A stretch of 64,000 bases of DNA from Symploca sp. SIO3C6 (lineage in GTDB: Bacteria > Cyanobacteriota > Cyanobacteriia > Cyanobacteriales > Coleofasciculaceae), in assembly GCA_010692425.1 (NCBI GenBank), contig JAAHHJ010000034.1, positions 1 through 64,000 of the forward strand, given 5' to 3'. The position numbers were made by a program, and so were the translations under genes. Under the pieces are notes generated by a model. That model worked only from the letters and a program-made list of their open reading frames with translations, was not told where the DNA came from and did no database searches. Shown here one piece after another: positions 26,099-35,428 of this stretch; the stretch's first letter is position 1; every line of letters begins with the position of its first letter.

Positions 26099-27748
26099 TT
26101 AGCTTAGACAAATTGCCAAATCCTGCTCCGGTGTGGTGATGGGTTTGAGGTTGTATTTCTCTGAGAGCAATTTGAATACATTGGGCGAGATAAAAGCTGG
26201 CAGCGTCGGACCTAAACGAATGTCTTTAATCCCAAGATAAAGCAGTGTTAGGAGAACAGCGACTGCCTTTTGTTCGTACCAGGATAGAATCATCGACAAG
26301 GGCAATTGATTGACATCTATCTCGAAGGCCTGTGCTAATCCCAGAGCAATTTGAATAGCTGAATAGGCATCATTGCACTGACCTACATCCATTAGTCGGG
26401 GAATGCTGCCAATTTCTCCTAGTTGTTTGTCAAAAAAGCGGAATTTGCCGCAAGCAAGGGTCAGCACTACACAATCTTCGGGAACCTTTTCCACAAATTC
26501 GGTGTAGTAGTTGCGGTCAGGTTTCGCACCGTCGCAGCCTCCCACTAGGAAAAAGTGCCGGATTTTCCCTTGTTTGACAGCTTCAATTACTTGGTCAGCA
26601 ACATTTAGTACTGCCTTGCGAGCAAACCCGGTTTTTACTTGGCGCGGTGGTTGATCAATAGTAAATCCTGGTAACTCCAAAGCTTTTGCGATTACAGAGG
26701 TGAATTCAAAAGTACCGCCTTCAGTATAGGGAACAGAATTAATGCCTGGATATCCCACAGGGCCAAGGCTGAAGAGTTTGTCTTCGTAAGTCTCGTGGGG
26801 CGGCATGAGGCAGTTAGTGGTAATTACGATTGCCCCTGGGAATTTAGAAAAATCCTTGGTTTGATTCTGCCAAGCGGTGCCGTAGTGACCGTATAAATGG
26901 GGGTATTTTTGTTTTAAGAGGGGATAACCGTGGGCAGGTAAAAGTTCTCCGTGAGTATAAACGGTAATGCCTTGATTAGCAGTTTGTTTGAGTAACTCCT
27001 CTAGTTGTTTAATATCATGTCCTGAGACTAAAATAGCTTTCCCTTTCTTCGCATTGAGGGGAACAGTTGTGGGGATAGGATGACCATAAATGCTAGTGTG
27101 TCCAGCATCAAGCAATTCCATTGCCCGTAGGTTCATTTCTCCCACCTTCAGCGCCAGATTAACCCAGTTATCTAAGCTGAAATTTTGGCTATCAAGGGCA
27201 GTTAAAGCCTCGTGGATAAAGCCATAGACTCGGTCATCTCCCTGTCCTAATTCTTGGGCGTGGAAGGTATAGGAGGCAGTCCCTTTAATTCCGTAAAGAA
27301 CGGTAAGTTTGAGGGAGAAAATGTCAACGTTGTTGCTCGCTTGGCTGATAAACTTAAGAGAGATATTTTCACCTTGTTCGACTAAGCTTTGATTGAAATC
27401 AGGTTCAAAGCTCGACAAATTAGACCATTCGATGGGGAGATCACTGGCTTGCTGAACTTGGGATTTTAAATTTTCCCGCAAAGCTATCGCACGGCGAATG
27501 TACTCTGAAAAGCGCTTTTTGTGAAAGTTGACATTCGTCATCGTGGCAAAGAGCGCCTCACAGGTGAAAACATCCACTTCACGGGTAGAAATACCAAGCT
27601 CACGTGCTTGGAGGGCAACAGGAGCTAAACCCCGCAGACAATAAACTAATAAGTCTTGTACGGCGTTGACTTCCGGACTTTTCCCACAAGCTCCCCATTG
27701 ATGGCATCCTTGCCCACTGGCAGTTTGTTCGCATTGTTCGCAAAACAT
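26099..27748 (-). CDS. hcp: Hybrid cluster protein (hydroxylamine reductase / prismane)
   Basis: Protein of 549 residues. The N-terminal cysteines Cys3, Cys6, Cys15 and Cys21 (C-x2-C-x8-C-x5-C) match the class that binds a [4Fe-4S] cluster rather than the enterobacterial spacing. Hybrid-cluster ligand regions are present (YGHYGTAWQNQTKDF, VITTNCLMPP, LVGGCDGAKPDRNYY, VLTLACGKFRF). The family reduces hydroxylamine or NO and is typical of anaerobic or nitrosative stress. It lies between hoxF and hoxU on the same strand, 54 bases after hoxF, and is almost certainly cotranscribed with the hydrogenase. Confidence 0.95.
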   Translation of the reverse strand: MFCEQCEQTASGQGCHQWGACGKSPEVNAVQDLLVYCLRGLAPVALQARELGISTREVDVFTCEALFATMTNVNFHKKRFSEYIRRAIALRENLKSQVQQASDLPIEWSNLSSFEPDFNQSLVEQGENISLKFISQASNNVDIFSLKLTVLYGIKGTASYTFHAQELGQGDDRVYGFIHEALTALDSQNFSLDNWVNLALKVGEMNLRAMELLDAGHTSIYGHPIPTTVPLNAKKGKAILVSGHDIKQLEELLKQTANQGITVYTHGELLPAHGYPLLKQKYPHLYGHYGTAWQNQTKDFSKFPGAIVITTNCLMPPHETYEDKLFSLGPVGYPGINSVPYTEGGTFEFTSVIAKALELPGFTIDQPPRQVKTGFARKAVLNVADQVIEAVKQGKIRHFFLVGGCDGAKPDRNYYTEFVEKVPEDCVVLTLACGKFRFFDKQLGEIGSIPRLMDVGQCNDAYSAIQIALGLAQAFEIDVNQLPLSMILSWYEQKAVAVLLTLLYLGIKDIRLGPTLPAFISPNVFKLLSEKYNLKPITTPEQDLAICLS

Positions 27749-27802
27749 AACTCACAACTCCTTTTTGATCTTTTCGGGGTGCTGATACCCCATCGGAGGT
27801 TT

Positions 27803-29425
27803 TTAGATTTGCATTATTTGAACCTTCGGGCTATCTTGAATTAGTGCCAAATACTCATCCCGGAAATAGCGCAGAGTACTCAGCACTGGATTAGGTGCCG
27901 ATTGACCCAAACCACACAAACTGGTGGCTTTTACCATATCGCAGAGTGCTTCCAATTTTTCTAGGTCAGCCATAACTGCCTCTCCCTTCAGAATATTGGT
28001 TAATAACTCATACATCTGCACCGTTCCAGCTCGACAGGGGACACACTTACCACAGGACTCATCTCGGCAAAACTCCATATAGAATTGAGCTACATCCACC
28101 ATATTGGTGTTGGAGTCCATGACAATCATGCCGCCAGAACCCATCATTGTGCCTAACTTAATTAGGGATTCATAGCTTACTGGCGTATCCAACATCGCAG
28201 CAGGAATACAGCCACCGGAGGGCCCCCCAGTTTGCACCGCCTTTACCTCGCCATCGGGCACACCGCCGCCCATCTCTTCGACAATCTCCCGCAGACTTAT
28301 GCCCATCGGCACTTCAATCAATCCAGTGTTGCAGATTTTTCCAGTAAGGGCGAAAACTTTGGTGCCTTTGCTCTTTTCAGTGCCAATATTGGCGTACCAT
28401 TCAGCTCCCTGGCGAATAATGGCAGCGATATTGGCAAAGGTTTCGACATTGTTAATTAGGGTGGGACATGTCCACAAGCCTGATTCTGCAGGGTAGGGAG
28501 GGCGAGGGCGGGGAGTGCCTCGTTTACCTTCAACTGAAGCAATCAGGGCAGTTTCTTCGCCGCAAACAAAGGCTCCAGCCCCAACGCGGATATCAATTTT
28601 AAAGTCAAAGGGGGAATCAAAGATTTGACTGCCGAGGATACCGAGTTTCTTAGCTTGCTTGATTGCTGTTTTTAAGCGTTCGATCGCCAGGGGATATTCA
28701 GCCCTGATGTAGATATAACCATGGTTAGCACCGATTGCATAGCCAGCAATCGCCATGCCCTCGAGGACACGATGAGGGTCACTTTCCAAGACAGAGCGGT
28801 CCATAAAGGCACCAGGATCGCCCTCGTCGGCGTTACAGATTACGTATTTCTGCTCACCGGGCATCTTGGCTACTGTATTCCATTTTAAACCAGTGGGATA
28901 ACCACCACCGCCTCGTCCCCGTAAACCACTGCGCGTAATTTCCTCTACCACTTCCGTAGGACTCATCTCATGTAAAATGCGATCAAGCGGTTGATAACCT
29001 CCTACCGCGATATATTCCTCAATGCGCTCTGGATTAATCTTGCCACTATTTTCTAGTACGATTGGCACCTGGCGCTTAAAGAAGGGATGGTCAGGATTTC
29101 CCAGTTTAGCCTGATTAGCCTTAGCTGTTCCATCAGTTAACGCTGCAATAATCCCAGGAGCTTGCTCAGGTGTAACTTGTTCGTAGAGAGTGCCAGTGGG
29201 CTCAACCTGCACCAGTGGACCGGAGCCACAAAATTTCAGGCAACCGACGCTACAGACTTCCACCTGATGCTGTTGCCCTGCATCTTGAATCGCAGACTCT
29301 AGAGCCTGTTTCACAGCCTGTGAGTTTGATGATACACAACCAGCAGCCGTGCAGCAACGAATACGGATACTCTTTTGACGATCGCGTTCTCTCTGTGCAA
29401 TTTCGAGCAATTCATTCAAATCCAT
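27803..29425 (-). CDS. hoxF: Diaphorase NAD/FMN subunit HoxF
   Basis: Protein of 540 residues. The N-terminal thioredoxin-like [2Fe-2S] domain has [10 protein letters not shown] and [11 protein letters not shown]. The central NuoF-like part has the FMN/NAD motifs [16 protein letters not shown] and [14 protein letters not shown]. The C-terminal [4Fe-4S] motif is [12 protein letters not shown]. It oxidises or reduces NAD(P)H for the hydrogenase. The ATG at 29425 overlaps the hoxE stop (TAATG) and follows GAGGAGG located inside hoxE, so the upstream in-frame ATG at 29449 is not preferred. Confidence 0.96.
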   Translation of the reverse strand: MDLNELLEIAQRERDRQKSIRIRCCTAAGCVSSNSQAVKQALESAIQDAGQQHQVEVCSVGCLKFCGSGPLVQVEPTGTLYEQVTPEQAPGIIAALTDGTAKANQAKLGNPDHPFFKRQVPIVLENSGKINPERIEEYIAVGGYQPLDRILHEMSPTEVVEEITRSGLRGRGGGGYPTGLKWNTVAKMPGEQKYVICNADEGDPGAFMDRSVLESDPHRVLEGMAIAGYAIGANHGYIYIRAEYPLAIERLKTAIKQAKKLGILGSQIFDSPFDFKIDIRVGAGAFVCGEETALIASVEGKRGTPRPRPPYPAESGLWTCPTLINNVETFANIAAIIRQGAEWYANIGTEKSKGTKVFALTGKICNTGLIEVPMGISLREIVEEMGGGVPDGEVKAVQTGGPSGGCIPAAMLDTPVSYESLIKLGTMMGSGGMIVMDSNTNMVDVAQFYMEFCRDESCGKCVPCRAGTVQMYELLTNILKGEAVMADLEKLEALCDMVKATSLCGLGQSAPNPVLSTLRYFRDEYLALIQDSPKVQIMQI

Positions 29426-29973
29426 TAGCTTGCCTCCTCTGGGAGCCATGCTTGCACTCTCTCAATTACAGACTCTGGTGTCTGTTTACCAGCCACTGAG
29501 CCATCGAAAACTACTGCTGGTGCTAACCCACAGGCACCAATACAGCGAGCACTCATCAATGAGATTTGACCATCTGCTGTAGTTTCTCCCACAGAGATTT
29601 GGGTTTGCTTAGTCATCGATTCCAGCACTGCGGCAGCACCTTTGACATAACAAGCAGTACCTAGGCAGACTACACAGGTATGAACACCGCTCGGTTTGAG
29701 CGAGAACAAATGATAGAAGGTGGCAACGCCATAGACACGGCTCAGTGGAAGTTTTAGCCCCCGCGCAATGAAAAGCAATACATCTTCTTCTAGGTAGCCG
29801 AAAGTTTCTTGTGCTTTGTGGAGAACCTCAATTAGGGCATCGGGACGATACTGGTTGCGCTTCATGGTCATCTCCAGTGCTTTGAAGCGCTTATCACCAC
29901 TTGGGTGTCCCTGTTTGGCTATGTGTGGTTTAGGTTTTTGAGGTAGTTTGGTCTCAGCAGTAGATGATGTCAT
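29425..29973 (-). CDS. hoxE: Diaphorase subunit HoxE
   Basis: Protein of 182 residues, NuoE-like. It binds a [2Fe-2S] cluster through [12 protein letters not shown] and [13 protein letters not shown]. The N-terminal 35 residues are a polar extension before [27 protein letters not shown]. First gene of the operon. The ATG at 29973 (MTSSTAETK) is chosen over a TTG 21 bases upstream. hoxF follows with a one-base overlap. Confidence 0.95.
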   Translation of the reverse strand: MTSSTAETKLPQKPKPHIAKQGHPSGDKRFKALEMTMKRNQYRPDALIEVLHKAQETFGYLEEDVLLFIARGLKLPLSRVYGVATFYHLFSLKPSGVHTCVVCLGTACYVKGAAAVLESMTKQTQISVGETTADGQISLMSARCIGACGLAPAVVFDGSVAGKQTPESVIERVQAWLPEEAS

Positions 29974-30241
29974 AATTGAATTCTCAATGGTCAAACAAAA
30001 CTAATCTTAGAGACCGATTTCATTTAGAAATTTTATGACTGCTGAAGTTTCATTTAATTAAAATTAAGAGTTTTACTTCCCTATCGTTCTCTAACATTAT
30101 TGATCTTATCAGTAGTTGGCAAAGCTTCAGGTTTTTTATAACCAAATTGTTACTTAATACTTAATAAACAAGTAAACTATTGTTTAACTCCACCAACTTA
30201 GTTTACTCTACTCGTCAAAAATTAGTCAGGATTATAAGACT
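29974..30241. promoter_or_regulatory. hoxE upstream region
   Basis: This divergent spacer should hold the hox promoter, on the minus strand, and that of the small exported protein at 30242. An imperfect dyad, AGTAAAC-TATT-GTTTAACT, lies at about 30170-30188. No textbook -10/-35 pair stands out. Known cyanobacterial hox regulators (LexA, AbrB-like) bind such regions, but I could not identify a site. Confidence 0.4.
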
Positions 30242-30646
30242 ATGAAAATTTCTATTCTTAAGAAAACCATGCCTTGTGCCATCTTTGCCTCAGTGCTGGT
30301 AATGCTGGCACAGGAACGGGTAACAGCTCAACTTCTACCCCAACCTTGGGTTTCAGTTGGTGGGCGCGAAGGGGAAACCACTTTTTCAGCGGGAGTAAGA
30401 GCCTTCAATTTGGGAGTAGAATTTGGGTGGGGGACAGATGATTCTACTGGAATTGATGGCTTAGTATTTTTTAACCTGCCATTTCTCAATCAAATTTCAC
30501 CATATCTGGGATTGGGCTTTTATTCTGAGGATGAGGGGGTTGCTGTCTCAGGAGGTGTGCAGCTTAACCCAGGCAACAACCTGGTCATCGGCGTCGGCTA
30601 TCACTCAATTAGGGGATTAAATGGACAGGTGGGATTCAGGTTTTAG
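30242..30646 (+). CDS. Small exported beta-rich protein, unknown
   Basis: Protein of 134 residues with an apparent signal peptide (about 1-29, ending VTAQ). The mature part is Gly-rich with alternating hydrophobic strands (WVSVGGREGETTFSAGVRA, ISPYLGLGFYSED) and ends in a Phe after QVGFRF, the pattern of outer-membrane beta-strands. It is probably periplasmic or outer-membrane. No family is recognised. Its stop overlaps the ppk1 stop by four bases, convergently. Confidence 0.6.
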   Translation: MKISILKKTMPCAIFASVLVMLAQERVTAQLLPQPWVSVGGREGETTFSAGVRAFNLGVEFGWGTDDSTGIDGLVFFNLPFLNQISPYLGLGFYSEDEGVAVSGGVQLNPGNNLVIGVGYHSIRGLNGQVGFRF

Positions 30647-32787
30647 AAGCAGCAGACCTGGGCTGGAGAGAAGCTCATTTGGGTTAATATAGTCTGGGAA
30701 CATTGCTCTTTACCATTTTCAGTTGGTTGGCGTTGAATATACTGACCATCTACTTGTAAATCCCATGCCTGACGATTATCTGCCAGCATGATTCCCAGAA
30801 TTTCTTGTATGTCTTTAGTAATTTCTGGATCTTCTACAAGCACTACTGCCTCTACTCGTCGATCCAAATTGCGGGGCATCCAGTCAGCACTGCCAATGTA
30901 GACCTCTTCTTGACCTCCATTGTAGAAGTAAAATATTCGCGAGTGTTCTAAATAACGACCGACAATGCTAATTACACGAACATTATCACTGATGCCTTTT
31001 AAACCAGGGCGCAGACAGCAAATTCCCCTGACAATTAAGTCGATTTGAACCCCTGCTTGCGATGCTTCATAGAGTGTAGCAATAATCTGGGGATCGACTA
31101 AGGAATTCATTTTGGCAACAATGCGACCTGTCCCCTCATTAAGGCAATGTTCACGTTCGCGTTGTATCATTGAAATGATGCGATCGCGTAAATTAAAAGG
31201 CGCTACTAATAACTTGCGATAATTGGGTTGTCGAGAGTAACCAGTCAAAAAATTAAACAAATCTGTTAAATCTGCGCCCAAATCTTCGCGGCAACTCAAA
31301 ATACCTAAGTCCGTATAAAGTTTTGCCGTTTTAGGATTATAATTACCGGTACCAATATGGACATAGCGGCGAATTTGATCTTCTTCCCGACGCACCACCA
31401 GCACGACTTTAGTATGAGTTTTCAATCCAGCCAAGCCGTAGACGACATGTACCCCAGCACTTTCTAATTTGCGTGCCCAGATAATATTGTTTTGTTCATC
31501 AAAACGGGCTTTTAGTTCCACCAAGACTGCCACCTGCTTGCCATTTTCTGCCGCTGAAATCAGAGCATTGACAATTGGTGAGTCACCAGATGTCCGGTAT
31601 AAGGTCATTTTAATTGCCAGGACATTGGGATCACTCGCCGCCTGGGTAATAAAACGCTGCACCGTTGCTACAAAAGATTGGTAGGGATGGTGTACCAACA
31701 AATCCGAGCTGCGAATCACTGCAAAGAAATCTTCTACTTCTTCTTCTACAGAGTATGAGCGCAGGCTGGGGGGCATTGTCGGCATCCACACGGGATCTTT
31801 TAGTTCCGGCAGTGGTAATTGCATAAAAGACATCACATCCACCAGTCCCAACAAACCTTCTACTTCGTAGACATCGCAGTCAGTAAGTACCAACTCCTGC
31901 ATCAGAGTCCGTCTTACTGACTCCGGCATTGTAACTTGAATTTCCATCCGCACTGCCGAACCACCCATGCGTCGTTTGCGTAGTTCCTGCTCAATTGCCA
32001 AAAGCAGATCATCAGCTTCATCTTCCTCCACTGCCAAATCAGCATTGCGAGTAATCCTAAAAGGATAATACTCCTGAATATTCATGCCTGGAAACAGAGT
32101 CTGTAAATTATGACCAATCACCTGCTCTAGGGGGACACCAGTCCACATGGCTCGTTTACCATTGTGCTGCTGCCGTAACTCTTCTGGCAGAGGAGCAAAC
32201 CTAGGAAAAACCCTTGGTACTTTTACCCGAGCAAATTCTTCTTGGCAAGTTTCAGGATTTCTCACCACTACGGCAAGATTAAGACTAAGGTTAGAAATGT
32301 AGGGAAAGGGATGGCTTTTGTCAAAAGCTAAGGGAGTCAGGACAGGAAAAATTTGCTTTTCAAAGTAGTTTTGCAGATAAGCTCGCTGTTCCTGGTTTAA
32401 ATCCACGTAGTCGAGAATATAGATGCCCTTTTGTACTAGTTGAGGTCGTAAGATTTTTTCAAAATGTTGAGCCTGTTGGCTGGTCATTGGCAACAAGCGC
32501 TGCCTAATTGCTTCCAATTGTTCACTAGGTCTGCGCCCATCTGCTGTCAGTTTACTAACCCCCGCCTCTACCTGCTGTTTCAAACCAGCAACCCTTACCA
32601 TGAAGAATTCATCTAGGTTTGAGCTGAAGATTGCCATGAACTTGAGGCGCTCTAGTAAAGGTGTCCGAGAGTCAGTAGCTTCATGCAATACCCGGCGGTT
32701 AAACTCCAACCAACTGAGTTCCCGGTTAATGTAGTACTGTGGGTCGCTCAAATTAATTTCGGCAGTGTTTTTCTTAGACTTTGGCAT
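30643..32787 (-). CDS. ppk1: Polyphosphate kinase 1
   Basis: Protein of 714 residues, typical length. It polymerises ATP gamma-phosphate into polyphosphate. The N-terminus has YINRELSWLEFNRRVLHEA and SSNLDEFFMVRV. The catalytic half contains GLKTHTKV (autophosphorylated His by family knowledge), YVHIGTGNYNPKTAKLY, the RYLEHSRIFYF second His, and SADWMPRNLDRRVE. The start ATG gives MPKSKKNTAE. ppx lies about 4.5 kb downstream in the window. Confidence 0.96.
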   Translation of the reverse strand: MPKSKKNTAEINLSDPQYYINRELSWLEFNRRVLHEATDSRTPLLERLKFMAIFSSNLDEFFMVRVAGLKQQVEAGVSKLTADGRRPSEQLEAIRQRLLPMTSQQAQHFEKILRPQLVQKGIYILDYVDLNQEQRAYLQNYFEKQIFPVLTPLAFDKSHPFPYISNLSLNLAVVVRNPETCQEEFARVKVPRVFPRFAPLPEELRQQHNGKRAMWTGVPLEQVIGHNLQTLFPGMNIQEYYPFRITRNADLAVEEDEADDLLLAIEQELRKRRMGGSAVRMEIQVTMPESVRRTLMQELVLTDCDVYEVEGLLGLVDVMSFMQLPLPELKDPVWMPTMPPSLRSYSVEEEVEDFFAVIRSSDLLVHHPYQSFVATVQRFITQAASDPNVLAIKMTLYRTSGDSPIVNALISAAENGKQVAVLVELKARFDEQNNIIWARKLESAGVHVVYGLAGLKTHTKVVLVVRREEDQIRRYVHIGTGNYNPKTAKLYTDLGILSCREDLGADLTDLFNFLTGYSRQPNYRKLLVAPFNLRDRIISMIQREREHCLNEGTGRIVAKMNSLVDPQIIATLYEASQAGVQIDLIVRGICCLRPGLKGISDNVRVISIVGRYLEHSRIFYFYNGGQEEVYIGSADWMPRNLDRRVEAVVLVEDPEITKDIQEILGIMLADNRQAWDLQVDGQYIQRQPTENGKEQCSQTILTQMSFSPAQVCCF

Positions 32788-32875
32788 AATCTTTATGGAA
32801 ACCCCGCACTCTTAGCACTCTTGCTCAGCTCTGAGAGCATCTTAGTTCAAATCCTATCGTTAAACGGACTTTGGA

Positions 32876-33082
32876 TTAAAAAACCTCTTTCTCTCTTCCC
32901 TCCCACCATTTGCCCAAATTCATCAAATCTATATGTAGTTCCTCTATTTCTCTAGCGTATTCTTCCGGTGAGATCGTTGATCGGCGCTCTTTGAGTTTCT
33001 GTAAGCGCAGTTGTACTAACAACCAGGGCTTAGCAAAACCATCTGTTGCTTCAATGTATTGTGCGATATCTTTGCTATCCAT
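32876..33082 (-). CDS. Small conserved-type cyanobacterial protein
   Basis: Protein of 68 residues: IAQYIEATDGFAKPWLLVQL, then a charged helix and IDLMNLGKWWEGREKEVF. It is helical and acidic, with a conserved-looking Trp pair. I believe near-identical short proteins occur widely in cyanobacteria, but no function is known to me. It lies upstream of ppk1 on the same strand (88-base spacer). Confidence 0.7.
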   Translation of the reverse strand: MDSKDIAQYIEATDGFAKPWLLVQLRLQKLKERRSTISPEEYAREIEELHIDLMNLGKWWEGREKEVF

Positions 33083-33123
33083 ATTTTTTATTGGGGCATC
33101 TTGGCACCGAGTTTCTCTATTCT

Positions 33124-33214
33124 AGGACTTACGCAAAACCATCTTTAAACCTTGATTTTTGGTAGTGGTAATTCATGAATTACCACTACCTCCAACTTTG
33201 TTTGCCTAAGTCCT
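33124..33214. mobile_element. 91-bp MITE-like element with a perfect 30-bp central palindrome
   Basis: The ends AGGACTTACGCAAA (33124-33137) and TTTGCCTAAGTCCT (33201-33214) are imperfect inverted repeats. They resemble the ACTTACGCA-type ends of cyanobacterial insertion sequences. The centre, 33161-33190, is a perfect 30-base palindrome around ATTCATGAAT. There is no coding capacity. TATTCT occurs close to both outer ends and may be a remnant of a target duplication. Confidence 0.75.
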
Positions 33215-33357
33215 GTATTCTTGTCATCAGGATAGCGCGAGAAGTCTGTACTTACTAAAAATTAAGTATTTTCCTAGTCTCAGGGGCTTTAACTTGCACC
33301 TTAACCCGAATCATCCTAAGTTAGATGGGGGGTGGGGGGATAAGCTTGACCTATAGA

Positions 33358-33375
33358 TAGTAAAAATTCTTACTA
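33358..33375. promoter_or_regulatory. Dyad upstream of sodN
   Basis: TAGTAA-AAATTC-TTACTA forms a symmetric 18-base dyad 88 bases before the sodN ATG, with TTGACC just upstream at 33346. It could be an operator or part of the promoter. Assigned from sequence alone. Confidence 0.35.
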
Positions 33376-33463
33376 CCTACTGTCTGTGGTCTATCTCTTT
33401 AGCATTTCCCTCTCCTCCCATCTACTCCATACCCTCTACAAATCAGCTAACTTGACAAAGACT

Positions 33464-33937
33464 ATGCTCAAAAATGCTATTGCCAAGATCAAAAAATGGT
33501 TCCCTGCACCAGAAGTGCATGCCCACTGCGACGGTCCTTGCGGTGTCTATGACCCAGCAGCAGCTCGTATCACTGCTGAGGCAGTACTCTCCATGACCAA
33601 GAAAATTCTTGATTTGGAAGTGCCTGCCTCTAGTGATGCCAAGGCAATGGTAGCGTACTACAACACTCTATCCCGATATATCCAGATTAAGGAAGAGCAG
33701 GCGCAAAAAACCAAGGAAGATCTTCTCATTCTCTGGACTGACTATTTTAAGCCTGTTCACTTGGAACAGTACCCAGATTTACACGATACCTTCTGGAAAG
33801 CTGCTAAACTCTGCTCTGCCTGTAAGGTGGAAGTTAGCTTGGAACACGCTAATGAGCTAATGGCGGCAGTTGAAAACATCCACCAGATGTTTTGGGCAAC
33901 TAAGAATCGTGATATCGTTTGGTATAAAGCTAGCTAA
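33464..33937 (+). CDS. sodN: Nickel superoxide dismutase
   Basis: Protein of 157 residues. The nickel hook HCDGPCGVYDP begins at His21; Cys22 and Cys26 with the new N-terminal His form the Ni site after removal of a 20-residue leader (MLKNAIAKIKKWFPAPEVHA). The rest is the four-helix bundle of NiSOD. It dismutates superoxide in the cytoplasm. sodX follows 68 bases later and presumably performs the cleavage. The ATG at 33464 is chosen because it gives a leader of normal family length; longer in-frame starts exist. Confidence 0.96.
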   Translation: MLKNAIAKIKKWFPAPEVHAHCDGPCGVYDPAAARITAEAVLSMTKKILDLEVPASSDAKAMVAYYNTLSRYIQIKEEQAQKTKEDLLILWTDYFKPVHLEQYPDLHDTFWKAAKLCSACKVEVSLEHANELMAAVENIHQMFWATKNRDIVWYKAS

Positions 33938-34005
33938 TCTTTGGGAAAAAGTTCTGCGATAGGATCAATGACTCTGCTGAGCTTGCAAGCTGCTGTGTTG
34001 GATAA

Positions 34006-34365
34006 ATGTCAGTGCTTGAGGAACTAAAAGACAGCAGTTACTGGGAATTACTCCTGTGGCTTTTAGGAAGGCGATGGCGCTTTCGCGTCAAGGGAGTATC
34101 GATGAGCCCCTTGCTAAAACCAGGAGATGAAATCTTGGTTAATCCAGGGGCTTATCGCAACCGTCTACCCTATCCTGGAGAAATAGTTGTAGCCAAACAC
34201 CCCTACCAGACACAGTTGCGATTGGTGAAACGAGTAGTTTTGGTACTTGAAGAAGGATGCTGTTTCCTTAAAGGGGAGAACCTTTCAGAGAGTACAGACA
34301 GCCGCTCCTTTGGTTTAGTTTCTTCTGAACAAATCCTTGGGAAGGTTACTAGTCGCTTTCGGTGA
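34006..34365 (+). CDS. sodX: NiSOD maturation peptidase SodX
   Basis: Protein of 119 residues of the S24/S26 signal-peptidase fold: GVSMSPLLKPGDEILVNP carries the nucleophilic Ser, and QLRLVKRVV carries the general-base Lys. It lacks a transmembrane anchor, which fits a cytoplasmic peptidase. In known systems it removes the NiSOD leader. It forms a two-gene operon with sodN. Confidence 0.93.
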   Translation: MSVLEELKDSSYWELLLWLLGRRWRFRVKGVSMSPLLKPGDEILVNPGAYRNRLPYPGEIVVAKHPYQTQLRLVKRVVLVLEEGCCFLKGENLSESTDSRSFGLVSSEQILGKVTSRFR

Positions 34366-34449
34366 AATTTCCAGGTCTTAACTAGCGGAGCCTTGGGGGC
34401 TATAAATCCTACCCTGAAACTGTCGAAGCCTCTAGATAATTTGCTCCCA

Positions 34450-34487
34450 GGCTATTTCTAGAGGGTCTTAACCCCCTAGAAATAGCC
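34450..34487 (+). terminator. Strong hairpin downstream of sodX
   Basis: GGCTATTTCTAG (34450-34461) pairs perfectly with CTAGAAATAGCC (34476-34487). An inner AGGG/CCCC pairing extends the stem. It lies 85 bases after sodX. It lacks a T-tract, so it may be a terminator or a 3' stabiliser. Confidence 0.6.
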
Positions 34488-34617
34488 CTAAATTTAGGTT
34501 GTTTGCTTCTATCTTTTGACAGTGAAATCATTAGCATTAGCCTCACAATTAACTACTGAAGAACCTCTGTATAAGTGGGGAAATTAATCGACAGTAAGTT
34601 CTATGGAAACTCTAAGA

Positions 34618-34642
34618 ATCCCTTTTTTTCTAAAAGGGGGAT
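34618..34642 (-). terminator. Possible terminator of the TIGR00725-type gene
   Basis: On the minus strand, ATCCCCCTTTT is followed by a short loop and AAAAAAAGGGAT. It lies 15 bases beyond the stop of the gene at 34657. Confidence 0.45.
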
Positions 34643-34656
34643 CGTCAAAAACACCG

Positions 34657-35160
34657 TCACCTCGGAATGGGTCTATTGACAACTTCTTTAGTAAACTCAA
34701 TAGTAGTTTCTAGACTATTAGTCACAAGAATATTGTCTGGTGACAAACTTTTAAAAAAGATCTGAGTTGCTTGATTTTGAGTTAATAAAACCACCTTTTT
34801 CCCAGATTTCAAAGCCAGAGCAACCTCTGAGGCTGTTCCAGTAGCCATACCGCAGGCAATTACTAGATCACAAGAGAGGACATTGATATTGTTGCGTGCA
34901 TTTCCCATATCTGTGATGATTGCAATATCGACAGCCTCAGAAATACCCCTAGTATTATCCCTTGGTAAGATACCGATAGTTAAACCACCAGCTACTTTTG
35001 CTCCCTGACTAGCAGCGTCCATTACTCCAGATTTCCTACCACCTGTCAGCAGCACCCATCCTTGTCGAGCAATTCTTTGACCGAGCTCATAAGCGTATTT
35101 TAAGTCTGCTGCTGTGGCACTCTCCCCTGGCCCGATTACCCCAATAATAATTTTTCTCAT
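34657..35160 (-). CDS. TIGR00725/LOG-like Rossmann protein
   Basis: Protein of 167 residues. It has the MRKIIIGVIGPGESAT start, then WVLLTGGRKSGVMDAASQGA, GGLTIGILPRDNTRG and GNARNNINVLSCDLVIACG, ending in a GTASEVALALKSGKKVVLL motif. This is the SLOG-type nucleotide-binding fold of the TIGR00725 family, related to lysine decarboxylase-like proteins. No precise reaction is known. The ATG before RKIIIG is preferred; a 20-residue longer frame has no support. Confidence 0.8.
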   Translation of the reverse strand: MRKIIIGVIGPGESATAADLKYAYELGQRIARQGWVLLTGGRKSGVMDAASQGAKVAGGLTIGILPRDNTRGISEAVDIAIITDMGNARNNINVLSCDLVIACGMATGTASEVALALKSGKKVVLLTQNQATQIFFKSLSPDNILVTNSLETTIEFTKEVVNRPIPR

Positions 35161-35290
35161 TCGGTACCAATATCGAATCCCACTTAAAACTATACTTAGC
35201 AAGGCATAGCGTTGGTTCAATCAATTCTTAAGCAAACTGAAAATTTAGCTTTTTGTAAAATTTTTTTGGTTATGCCCCTGAAATCACGAT

Positions 35291-35306
35291 ACTAGGTTAA
35301 CCTAGT
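35291..35306. promoter_or_regulatory. Perfect 16-bp palindrome upstream of the RRM gene
   Basis: ACTAGGTTAACCTAGT is fully palindromic. It lies between the divergent TIGR00725-type gene (start 35160) and the RRM gene (start 35429). It is a candidate operator for a dimeric regulator; which one is unknown. Confidence 0.4.
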
Positions 35307-35428
35307 GGATGAGAAGAAATTCGGTTGCAACATTTGCTTCAAGTATTGATAGGTTTTCTCCCTGTAGTATTTATAGGCTGTTCTCCGAAATCTCACTCTC
35401 TACATTCCTCTGATCCTGGAGACAATCT

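Noticed and set aside
30160-30190. NtcA-type site in the hox upstream region
   Set aside because: The dyad AGTAAAC-TATT-GTTTAACT does not match GTA-N8-TAC.
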